Assembly: GCF_000150275.1 (NCBI RefSeq)
Contig: NW_002060954.1
Span: 834,074 to 898,073, forward strand
Origin: Trichoplax adhaerens
Lineage: Eukaryota; Placozoa; Uniplacotomia; Trichoplacea; Trichoplacidae
Length of the DNA: 64,000 nt
Direction of reading: 5' to 3'
Shown here piece after piece: positions 24,890 through 36,723 of the stretch (positions within the stretch are counted from its first letter, which is position 1; each line of letters starts with the position of its first letter). The translations under genes and the position numbers were made by a program. Under the pieces are notes generated by a model. That model was not told the origin of the DNA. It did not search any database and saw only the letters and a list, made by a program, of their open reading frames with translations.

Positions 24890-27134
24890 TATGCATAATA
24901 CGGCCTATTTGGTGTAAATTGTTCACTTGGAATTGCTTTTGTGATATTAGACAGCACATCAATTTAATTTTGTACAAATTTATACGATACCTAAATATTA
25001 TTTATATGATACGTGTATGCTGTTATCATTCGTTAATCAATTTTAAATGTACTAGAATTTAAACGATCGTTTTACAAGTATGCGCTATCGTGGCGTTTTT
25101 ATTGTAGTTTAATTTCTTCCAGTAACCGAAGGCAGCTGAACCTAAATTCGATTAATTATTGTCACCCCAGATCAATACCAGCTACCACGTAATAAGTTAT
25201 CTTTATACTGTATATACGTACATATATATATATATAAAATACGGCTGTAATGTTACGGTGAGGCTTTGTTCTCTTCAGTATATTCTCTTTTAAATAACTG
25301 GTGAAGTTTATCTGTTTACGGTGCAGCATAAACTGCTCTAAACATCTGTAATCTGTAATTGTCAAACTTCTTAGTTTATTTTCCGATAGCTATAGAGTAT
25401 TAGTATCCAAATACATGAATAAAATACGGTATTATGAAAGAGCATGCATGGTATCTGCTTAAAGGTTTGACTTATTTACTACATGATTTGCTCAGTAGGG
25501 CTCTGGATTTGAGTTATCTAATGGACTATGGTATGACCAGGAGTCTATTAGGAGTAACGGTGCTACGTCTCTTGAGTGGTGATGCAATATGCGTTTGTAC
25601 AGGTTAAGTAGTATTCTTAGTAAAATTCAATACGTTACTCCAAAGTGCCATCATTGTTTTGGTCTCGTGATGCTATGACTGATAACTCGTCTTCAAATAA
25701 TGTAGTTTATAGTATATGAGTAGCGAGGTTTCTCGTCAAGTATCGTATACGAGTACAGTTATGCGAGACTAAAATTCAGAATCGATCTTCATCATTAGTG
25801 ATAATAAAGCTTGTACGAAAAAAAATATTACATATTCAACCAGATTTAATTGCTGGTCATCATATACCCTGTAAAGGCGCTATTTTATATTCCATGATAC
25901 ACTGTCATACGTGTTATACAAAAGACAAAGAGATCATTCATTATACCATTAAATAGGTCTCTTTCTAGAAATTCCTAGTGCAAGTAAATGCTCCTATATA
26001 TATTTCTTGAATTTCTTGTAAGAGGTAAAAAGTTATAGTGGTATATGATAGCTATAATCCTTCATTTAACAATATACAACGATAACTCCCCTGAATAGAA
26101 ATTGTGCTGATGAAATTAATTAATAAATATATGCTTAGACTCTATGTAATGCAATATAGAGCCATTAACGCATCATGAAGAGTGCTGAGTGAGAATAATG
26201 AATCGCAGCAATATCTACACCGCATTTTAATACATTGTGACTGGAATACTACTCTGTTGTTGATACAAACAATAAACTCTGTAAAGTTAAAATGTAAAGG
26301 ATTTAGTTTTTAGGGTGAACTATGAGATACAATTAATTGGCTAAATTGCTCTAACTGATTAGTATTACCGGTATTACTTTAATAAATAACTTATGCAATC
26401 ATATTTTCGAATTTATGCTAAATTGTTACATATTGTACGTGTTCAACATTGACTTTGCTATGTATGATATAAGCGTATCCAAAGTTTCGCGATCCATATC
26501 ATTTTCTTAGAGACAGGAATTGAAGTAAGCAATACAGTAACTGATTACACTCAGTATGGTCCTATATTTTACAACTTACGTAAATGTGATTAGGCTACTC
26601 GATCTAAACTTTACTGTAATACACTCGTATTTTATATTCAGGTATACAATATAGGTATTCTCATGAAAAATCCGAGCGTCGCTATCGATTTAGATTGAGT
26701 GTATTTGCATTTTAAAAGCTCCTCATATGTATAGGATAGTGATACACATTATACGAACATTCGTAAATTTAGAGTTGTATTCTGGAAATGTCTAAAGTTA
26801 TCTACGATAATTATGTTACTGATCCGGCATTACGATAATCATGACGTTGTGGTATATCATCTCAGTACTGTACATTAGTAAGTACAGTATATATACAGTA
26901 AGTACATTACGATACGTAATGGAATTTGGCCTTAATAAGATCTACCGATAAAAAGTGTCAAACTGAGGTAACTATAGTATTCCACTAGTATCAGATGGCG
27001 ATATATTTAGGATTGCTATTTCCATTCATTATACACAAAAGATTAGATACATTATTCGCCGCAGATGACATGTACGTAAGTAAAATGTCAATATAGAATT
27101 AAAGTACAGTAGACGTATACTCCACTAATCTTAT

Positions 27135-27305
27135 AAGTTAGTCCGTGTAGTGACTGTATAATTTAATAAGTTAGTCTATGTAGTGACTATATAATTTGGT
27201 AAGTTAGTCTATGTAGTGACTGTATAATTTGGTAAGTTAGTCTATGTAGCGACTGTATAATTTTATAAGTTAGTCTATCATGCTCAGTAGTGACGGTATA
27301 ATTTC
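27135..27305. repeat. 33-bp minisatellite, about five units
   Basis: Units start with aagttagtc at 27135, 27168, 27201, 27234 and 27267, exactly 33 bp apart. The consensus continues with atgtagtgac and tgtataattt. Units 3 and 4 are nearly identical; the last has a short insertion and then continues to gtataattt. The period divides by three but the units contain stops, so this is not a coding repeat. Confidence 0.92.
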
Positions 27306-27628
27306 CACAAATGGGGGCAATACTCGTCGTATACGCGTATTTTTGCTTTCATATTATCGTTTAGAGTAACAAGCCCGCATCATGCCCGCGAGACTTCGAT
27401 CTAATAATAATGAATAATAATATTATATCTACTAATACAGTGTTATATAATATGAAATCAATCTTAAAAATGCGAATCTATTTTTACAATAATTAATGCT
27501 GTTGGTTACGTATTTAATTAGAATAATTAATTCTATCATAATATAGTCATTTTATCAATGTATCGCTACCACCAGTACTGTATGTGATCAGTGTACCATA
27601 ATAGTCGATGATAACACTACTGTACTCC

Positions 27629-27708
27629 TAGAATAATGTATCATCGTTTAAGCTATTTACGCTGAGTATCTGAATAATCGGGGTTATTATGGCTGAGCCT
27701 ACTGTACG
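27629..27708. mobile_element. Relic copy of the 1-330 palindromic element
   Basis: About 80 bp match the inner part of the right arm of the 1-330 element (about 180-260), including gaataatgtatcatcgttt and ataatcggggttattatgg, with a handful of substitutions. The outer part of the arm and the left arm are not recognisable, so this is a truncated copy. It shows that the element is repeated in the genome. Confidence 0.8.
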
Positions 27709-28559
27709 TCCACAGAAAGTGCACTATTGACAGCAGATGTTTACTGATTGAGCGACCCCCTTCTAGCTAGTTCTAGCCATTTTATAACGCTAGTTCTGGT
27801 ATATTGTATGACTGCATGTACCTGCTGTACTCTGATCTAAAACAATGCGTACAATTGCACAGTAAAAAATACAAGTACTGTATAATACAGCTCGTCCATA
27901 CAATAGACGAAATAGAATGGCGAGACTTCTACCAACTTCTAGTGCTTCCACCAGTCTATTAATAATAATAATACTGGAAGCAAATAGTTACAGAATGTAT
28001 GACCTCTGAATTACAGTAAAATGACAATACAGCAATAATTCATCAATAGAATTGCTAATTACTTTAACAGAGTAAACAACAATATCCTGTATCTGTTGTG
28101 GCAGTAAGGTAGAATATTCTGGGGTCATCTCGACAGTATGTAGCAGTTCAAATAAATTCAAATATCCGCAAATAACCTTCCAAGTTTAGAAAACTGTGTT
28201 ACTTTGTTCCGCCTCTTTCATACAAACCCTCCAAATAAATCATTCATTTATCAAGCACAACGTAGGGATGTTTACGTGAGTTTATGTACGACGCGTTAAC
28301 TGTGTAAAGTATGACTTGAAATCATCTTCCAATTTTTTTTTTTTTCACTACTGTGATCGCTAGAAAGACGAAGCATTAACAACGCAAATAACGCAAACAC
28401 GAGCACGAGAATATTAGGTTAAGTGACTTCAGTTGATGTCGAATAAAGGTCATCGCTGAAAGAAAAGAAACAATACTATTATTTCAAACACAGCCATTAT
28501 AGAGGTGGCACGTGCATAGGGTATAAAACATAAATGACAAAACACCACTTGGTAAAGCT

Positions 28560-28702
28560 TTGAATCGTTGCACGTAAGTTATACAACAGTCCAATCGACT
28601 AGCAGTTGCTTAACGGAGGCAGTGGTGATTTGCGATCTACTTAGAATTCATTTTGCGGGCTTGTACGCCAAGAAATGTAAAATAAAAACAACAAGCCAGG
28701 TA
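28560..28702 (+). other. Candidate 5' untranslated exon of pyruvate carboxylase
   Basis: The segment ends at a strong donor (agccag followed by gtaagttc) and is open in the frame that would lead into the pyruvate carboxylase ATG, but it has no in-frame ATG. Coding exon 1 of that gene begins directly after an acceptor (ttttaatttacag then ATG), so a non-coding first exon upstream is expected. Which upstream exon is used cannot be told from sequence. A second possible one with an open frame (LKRELSTYGLQIKG) lies at about 30140-30199 and ends before gtacaa. Confidence 0.3.
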
Positions 28703-30782
28703 AGTTCAGCGAACAGACTATACCGTTGTACAGTGTTATATGTGATACTGTAATAACACTGAGATATTGCATAAATAAATAAGCTAAACTTGATAAACCT
28801 ATGATTACTGTACGTTAATTTGGACTTTGGATACTACTATATTGTATCTTTTCTTTCGAACATTAATCCACTGAAGTGTACAATAGTGTGCGAATTAGTA
28901 CTAGCTCACGGTAATTATTTTCCTTCTTGACTTAGAATAAAATACAGTATAATGATTAATCGCTTTAAAATAGCCAACTGTATTTGATACTGCATAGTGG
29001 CTTTCTGTAATCTATGATTGATCCACTTATCACTCAATTCAATTTTGATAGCGCTGTATCCTAACGTGATTTGCTGTACTTTACTGTACAATCAATTGAC
29101 AAATTATTCATTTCTATCATTATCATTCTTATCAAGAATACTTGAAGCATTCAGTAACTTGTAGCAATCCCGACTGTACTGCACAATTGTTGTTGTCATG
29201 TAACTAATATAACAATTGGGTCAGGAATTTGCCTGTGATTTATCAAGACTAATCGATTTATCATTTCAATGATTTCATTCATCCAGATGGAATGTGCGAT
29301 CGTTGATTTCTTGCAGAAATCGACGATGCACTAAAATAAGGTTACTTGATTTCTACAATACTGTACTGTATACAGTACATACTGTATGAAAAATGGAGGA
29401 TAAAGGAAAGTCACACAGTAATAGAAAGAAAGATTGAATGGGAGTTTCAATGATTTCTCCAAAATGATTTATTACTAGTAGTTTGTATCTTGATCAGCAA
29501 TATATTAAGGATTTGAACTAGTGTTTTTTTCTCGACAGTACAACTACAGTACCGTAGGATGACCAAATAAAATGTAGTTTATCTCAACAGAAAAGCAATG
29601 TACTGTACATTCTTTTGCAGTTTAAGTCTTCTTGAGTTAGCTTGATGGATGATAATAATTCGTAAACCTTCAGAATTGTAAATTTTTGGACTACCCTACT
29701 GTAATACTGCATTGATAATTACAATTAATTAATTATAAGCTTACTACAACAATAATTAATTATTATTATTACAATAATTTCAGATAGTACAGTACAGTGT
29801 GCTATGCTGTGTTGCATCGCAATCATGACGTCAATATCAGTCCTAGATTTGCATTTCTTGATAGAGTTACAAACTCATTGATATTAAGTCTATCTTGGCG
29901 ATAATTTGCTGTACTTTGATTCCATTGAACGGAAGGAATTTCTAAGATTAAATGATTAACATCGACCAAGTTAATGTTGATGACTGTCTTAATAATAATT
30001 CACTATGATTACAGGCAAATCAATTTGAACTCTTCACAGTCTACTAGTAGACTCTAACCTATAGTATAAAGTACGGTACTATACGCTGAAAGTGTATTTG
30101 ATTCCAATGTTCACTTAACCACCGCTCAAATATATTTATAAAGGTTGAAAAGAGAATTATCGACATACGGACTACAGATTAAAGGAGCCATTGAAAAGGT
30201 ACAAAATGATAGTAGATGTATGTATATATACTGTAAATGCATATTATAACGTTACTCTTTAATGCTAGATTATTGCTTAATTAATGTAGTAAAATAACGT
30301 ATAACACATTGTCGATGAACTCACTCCCTTAAATACTGATCACAGCGATTATCTGAGTTGAAAGCTTTGGTTTTACACATTTTTCCTTCACTCGAGAGCT
30401 GCTCCATTGATTAATTGTAGCGGTTGTAATAGTTTAGTACGTAAGAGAAGCATACCTAGCTAAGAAGGTCAAAGTATGCAGGCGAAATAATAATATTTAA
30501 TTAATATACTGTAAATAAGCAAAATTAAATGATTCATCCATTGGTTGCATGTTTGCTTACCCTTATACGTATTTGATGCCTTTTGTCAATGACAAAGTAC
30601 TGTACGGTAGCCTAATGTACTTTCGGAATTTTTTTTTTTTACTGGCATATAAGTATTGATTTTGAATATTATATACGTATGTTATCATTACTGTTTGCTG
30701 TACTGTACTAGAGTCATCCTGATTCTTGGATTGCGGTGAATTGATATGTAATACGCCTTATTAATACTGTTTTAATTTACAG

Positions 30783-33700
30783 ATGCTGCGATTAAATAAG
30801 ACACGCTTGCAATTAGTTAATACTGTCACAAATTCTTCAAGATATCGGCTATTTACCTTACGGAAACAGCATCTAAAACAATCAACCGCAAAAAATAGGA
30901 AAATTCAAAAGATATTGGTGGCTAATAGAGGAGAAATTGCAATTCGTGTATTCCGAGCTGCTAACGAACTAGATATTCGTACAGTAGCTATCTATACTGA
31001 ACAAGATGCTCAACATATGCATCGCCAAAAGGCGGATGAGGCTTATTTAGTCGGTAGAGGTTTACCACCTGTGGCTGCTTACTTAAACTCATCAGAAATT
31101 ATAGATGTTGCCAAGGTATTTAGTACTCATGTAGTTAATATTTATTCATGTTAATGGTGGAAGCATTAGACGGTCAAATTAAATTTAAAATTTTATTTTT
31201 CTGCCAACATCGATAGTACTTATAGTCAGTCATACGTACACTTGTATTCGTATAGGTGTACTGTACGTATATCTATCGAAGGGTTTGATCCGATAGATAA
31301 ATATTTGACTGTTTTTCGATACTGAATCATAATATTTATCTACCCTTCATTTTCATCTCTCTCTCCATATACGCGTATATTTATGTCATAGCAAAATAAT
31401 GTCGACGCTATTCATCCTGGTTACGGATTTTTATCAGAACATGTTGATTTTGCTCAAGCTTGCGTCGATGCTGATATCAAGTTTATTGGACCATCACCAA
31501 GTATCATTAATAAAATGGGAAACAAAACCGAAGCCAGAAATACAGCAATAGCAGCAGGTGTCCCAGTTGTGCCTGGTTCAAAAGATGCAATCAGTTCGTA
31601 TGAGGAAGCCTACGAATTTTGTGAGGAACATGGTTTCCCAGTAATACTTAAGGCGGCTTTCGGAGGTGGAGGTCGGGGTATGAGAGTAGTAACAGCAGCG
31701 GATGAACTACCTAAACTATTCGAGACTGCTACTTCAGAGGCACAAACCGCTTTTGGTAATGGTTCCCTTTTTATTGAAAAATATATTGAACAACCACGTC
31801 ATATCGAAGTCCAGGTTTGTCTATATTTGATATTAAAGTTATAGTACTAATAGTTTAATAAATTTCGCTGTGTAAATCCATAACACTAAATTTTATGATT
31901 GTGTAGATTCTCGGAGATTTGTATAATAACGTAGTTCATCTATATGAGCGTGACTGTTCTGTTCAGCGACGCCATCAGAAAATAATAGAAGTGGCTCCAG
32001 CATTCAACTTAGATCCTGATTTGCGTGAAAGGCTTACCTCAGATGCAGTACGTTTATGTCAATATGTAAACTACGAAAATGCAGGGACGGTCGAATTTCT
32101 AATTGATAAAGATCAACGGCATTACTTTATCGAAGTTAACCCAAGGCTGCAAGTTGAGCATACTATTACAGAAGAAATCACTGGGTAACTATTATCTATG
32201 AAAATTAGAAACTACTAGTTTAAAGATATTGTAGTATTTGTATTATTTACTGTAAGTTTAAGCATCACCTTTCTTGAAATTATTGTTACTATCGTCAATC
32301 TTGTTATTAGTGTGGATATCGTACAATCTCAGATACGTATCGCTGAAGGGGCTTCATTAAAGGATTTGGACTTAACTCAAGAGAAGATTTTGCCAAGAGG
32401 CTCTGCAATTCAATGCAGATTAACCACAGAAGATCCCGCTCTTAATTTTCAGCCAGACATAGGTAGACTCGAGGTAAGCTATGATCAAATTAATGCTTTG
32501 TACCAATTTTGCCATAGGTAAAGAATTTACAGCTATCTAAAGGGTAGATGTTAGACTTAGATCAAAATTTTTTTGATATTTGATCGAGCCTACGTGTATA
32601 ATATACATTGCATATCATGAATAGGTTTTCCGCTTGGGTGAGGGAATGGGTATTCGCATTGATAGTGCATCAGGATTTGCTGGAGCAATTATATCACCAC
32701 ATTATGATTCTCTTCTAGCCAAAGTAATTAGCTACTCAACGTCTTACAATCAAGCCATAAGAAAGATGTTGCGATCGCTTTCCGAATGTAGAATTCGAGG
32801 AGTCATGGTAAAAAATTATTTAATTTTTTAATGTCTTTGTGCAACTACCTTGTCAACGTCTTATCTTAACAATCTTGATAAATTTTTTACCATTTATAGA
32901 CGAATATTTCGTTTTTAAAAAATGTTTTGACGCATCCACAATTTAATGCGGGAATTATACACACACGATTTATCGACGATAATCCTGAGTTATTCAAATT
33001 GGCACGCAGTCAAAATAGAGCTCAAAAGCTGTCAAAGTACTTTGGACACGTAATGATTAATGGGCCTTCGACGCTTTTCGCTACTAATTTAAAAGCGGCT
33101 AATATAAATCCAGTGATTCCTAAAAGTGACTGCTCAGAGAAAAGTCCAAAATCTGGATTTAGGGATATCTTAATTAACCATGGACCAGAGGCTTTCGCTA
33201 GGACTGTTCGTGAAAATAAAGGTTTACTTTTGACTGATACCACAATGCGAGATGCACATCAGTCTCTACTAGCTACACGTGTTCGTACATGTGATTTATT
33301 GCGCGTAGCACCATTCGTTGCTTCCAACCTAAATAAAGCATTCAGCGTCGAAATGTGGGGAGGTATCTTGCTTTAATTATTACTTCAACATATTAAACTA
33401 AAATGACTTAATACATTTCTATTATAATGGATTACAATTACAGGTGCTACTTTTGACGTGTGTATGCGATTTCTATACGAATGTCCTTGGGATAGGTTAA
33501 TAGAATTACGTAAAGAAATTCCAAATATCCCATTTCAGATGTTACTTCGTGGAGCAAATACTGTTGGATACACAAGCTATCCCGATAATTTAGTATACGA
33601 ATTTTGTAAACAGGCTAAAAGCTGTGGAATCGATATATTTCGTGTATTTGATGCGCTTAATTATGTACCCAATCTTCAACTTGGTATTGATGCAGCTAAA

Positions 33701-35795
33701 CAAGCAGGCGCCATTGCTGAAGGCGCTATCTGTTATACCGGCGATGTATCTGATAGTAGCAAAATTAAGTATAACTTAGACTATTATATGAACGTGGCAG
33801 AAGACTTAGTAAAAATGGGCGCCCATATTTTGTGTATAAAGGTATGATCAATTTAGTGGATATTATGCTGTAATAATTGAGTACAGCTGCTGATTGCTAA
33901 AACTTCAGTATAATCACTAATATTCTCTTAAATAACCAAGGATATGGCTGGTCTGCTGAAACCTTCATCTGCGACTTTACTTATTAAGTCCTTACGTAAA
34001 GAATATCCATTAATACCAATTCATGTACATACACATGATACAGCAGGTGCTGGTGTTGCTTCTATGTTGGCTGCAGCAGACGCAGGAGCTGATATTGTTG
34101 ATGTCGCCGTCGATTCAATGTCGGGTATGACATCTCAACCAAGTATGGGAGCAGTAATTGCAGCTTTACGTGGTCATGAAAGACTAGATACTGGTACAAA
34201 ACATTTTTGCGTAGCATATATCACTCGCTTGATAAATAATTAGATAATGATATCTCAATTTAAGTTCTAGCTTTTATAATTTTAAATTTAATATGAGCTG
34301 AAATTTTTGTACAGGATTTTCCATGCAGGATGTACACGCTTACAGCGATTACTGGGAACAGACAAGGCAACTTTACGGACCATTTGAGTGTACTACAACT
34401 ATGAAGAGTGGAAATTCGGATGTATACGATAACGAAATACCGGGAGGTCAATATACGAATCTCCAGTTTCAAGCATTTTCTTTGGGCCTCGCAAGTCAAT
34501 TTGGTGATATTAAACGAAATTATGTGTTAGCCAATAAATTACTCGGAGATGTCATCAAGGTTAGTAATAACGTACAGTATGATAAAGTAATTTAATTTAT
34601 ATTACATTTCAATGATCTACTTGGTCTAAATTTGATTACTTTATTTCTTTTAGGTTACCCCGACATCTAAAATAGTTGGAGATTTAGCTCAGTTTATGGT
34701 ACAAAACAATCTTACGGAAGATGATGTAGTCAATAAAGCTGACGAACTCTCTTTTCCGACGTCTGTTGTCGAATTCATGCAAGGCCATCTAGGCCAACCG
34801 CATGGTGGATTTCCGGAACCCCTTCGTAGCAAGGTCGGATACCGTTTTGAAAAAATGATCCATTTATCTATTAATTTCTTTAGCTAAAAAATTATTATTT
34901 GGTAGTATTTCACTTGCATGCTACAGTAATCGATCTTTCATTCAAATTTTAAAATTCTCAGACTAAAATTATGATCGATTTTCTATAAATGACAGATAAT
35001 TAAAGACAGAAAAAAAATCGATGGTCGACCAGGGGAATCCATGGAGCCCTTAAATTTTGAGAAAATAAAAAGTGATTTGGTGGCGAAGTATGGAGACCAT
35101 ATTCGTGATGTTGACGTACTAAGCTACGCTTTATATCCGAAAGTCTTTGAAGAGTATCAAGGCTTTATAGAACAATTTGGTCCAGTTACTAAACTTGATA
35201 CAAAGTTCTTTTTTAATGGACCAAAAATTGGTGAAATGGTAATTGTAGAACTAGAGAAAGGTAAAACGTTATATCTTAAAGTCTTAGCAATTAGTGATTT
35301 ACTGGCATCTGGTGAACGTGAAGTCTTCTTCGAAATGAATGGACAACTCCGGTCAGTTTATATCAAAGACTCGTCTGCCAGTGAGGTTCGTGATGAAATT
35401 TTATGTGATAGATACACTTGTATGTTATGATTAGCTATATGTAGTTATTTATTATTATTTAATTTACTTCTATCTATCTTTGCACATATTCAATCATTTT
35501 AATATGGTTTAACTGATTGTTCTACGCACATTTGTAGAATTCGGATATCCGACTTAAAGCAGATAAAAACAATAATGGCTCAATTGGTGCTCCGATGCCA
35601 GGTATGGTACAATCGATTTGTGTCAACGAAGGCGATGAGGTTATCCAAGGTGATCAGTTAGTTATATTAAATGCCATGAAAATGGAAACTGTCGTAGTAT
35701 CTCCAGTCAATGGTGTCATTTCAAGAATAACAACAAATGTAGGATCAACCGTCTCAGGTGATGATCTATTATTGGAAATTCAAGAAAAGCTATAA
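30783..35795 (+). CDS. PC: Pyruvate carboxylase, mitochondrial
   Basis: Twelve exons (30783-31115, 31392-31814, 31907-32184, 32311-32473, 32625-32807, 32900-33362, 33444-33841, 33941-34193, 34315-34559, 34654-34833, 34996-35385, 35538-35795) join without a frame break to 1188 residues; human has 1178. The first 40 residues are basic and free of acidic residues, as in a mitochondrial presequence. The biotin carboxylase domain follows ([17 protein letters not shown], the glycine-rich [21 protein letters not shown]), then the carboxyltransferase domain ([39 protein letters not shown]) and the biotin carrier domain with NAMKM; its lysine codon is at 35679-35681. The enzyme makes oxaloacetate from pyruvate, ATP and bicarbonate. 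The gene is complete and converges on AQR. Confidence 0.98.
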
Positions 35796-36723
35796 TCTTA
35801 GGTGCTTAGATTCAAATTTATAGGGAAATGACAACTACCTTTCATGTTCACCGCGTAAACATATACTACGAGTATACAGCATATACGCGTACACGTACAA
35901 TATATGATAAAGTTATAAAGTTATAGCGGTTATATTTATGCTTAATTGTTACCAGTTTATAAATAAATAAACAAGCATTAAATGATTTTTATTGATGTTA
36001 CGCGTATTTGATAGGTCTGTGACTTAATTAAGTTGTTTTTATAATTACTACTTAAATACATTGTACATGATGTCAATAGTGGTATAAAGATACGTAAGCA
36101 CCTAATTTCATACCTTGCTTACGTCGTCTTACGGACTTCCTCTACGCCATGTTAATACTACATAAGTAAGCTAGCGAAATAGGAATGGGATTATTTTTTT
36201 ACTATCCGAATAGGCGTACTATATAATGCACCATTATAATACTCGTAAACCCGTTCGATAATAGTGTGGCTAACGGATAAAAGGAATATGTTATCGAATC
36301 GAATTCGACGTAGTCTTTGAATTGAGCTAATTTAACTATCACGCAATACTATATATAATTTATCATGCGTACGAATACATTCATAAATGCTTATCAGACA
36401 GATAATGATGCCATATTCATTTCCATATAGTGCTGTGCCTGACTTAATCAATCTAGTATATGCCCACATTATACACATTACCCGTGATATATATATATAT
36501 ACAATATACACTTAAAATTTATTACGTAGTCCGATGTAAAAATTTACTTTTTATTCTCGCTTCACTATAATGATTAAATAAGAATCAGTTAATTGATCTA
36601 CAGTAAACGTAGTCTTGATGTACTCGAATGTATGTACTGAGTTTACTCACAGAGAATCTAAAGTTAGAATAAAATAGAAAAAACTAAGGAAACAGGTTTC
36701 CTAATCGTTAGGAGGTTTTATCT
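35796..36723. other. Convergent 3' region of PC and AQR
   Basis: Both flanking genes end here, so the stretch should hold two 3'UTRs. An aataaataaacaagc signal at about 35960-35977 could serve polyadenylation of pyruvate carboxylase. An AT microsatellite lies near 36488. No exon was seen. Confidence 0.6.

Larger units (their letters stand above)
24890..30782. other. Gene-poor region between sororin and pyruvate carboxylase
   Basis: About 5.9 kb, the longest stretch without a recognised gene. It contains the minisatellite at 27135-27305, the palindrome relic at 27629-27708, short AT microsatellites (near 25215-25235), a T-run near 28329 and scattered GTACTGTAC words (26870, 29350, 29590, 30700). 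Two possible exons of the pyruvate carboxylase 5' region lie at 28.6-28.7 and 30.14-30.20 kb. No other convincing exon was found. Confidence 0.55.

Noticed and set aside
25210-25240. AT microsatellite (also near 36488, 50065 and 50200)
   Set aside because: Short simple repeats are expected in AT-rich DNA and carry no further signal.
28568-28753. 61-residue plus-strand frame taken as an N-terminal extension of pyruvate carboxylase
   Set aside because: It lacks an in-frame ATG (it begins with TTG) and pyruvate carboxylase already has a good presequence from 30783. It is kept only as a possible non-coding exon.
33022-33243. 73-residue minus-strand frame within pyruvate carboxylase
   Set aside because: It lies antisense to exon 6 of pyruvate carboxylase, whose plus frame aligns fully with the enzyme.
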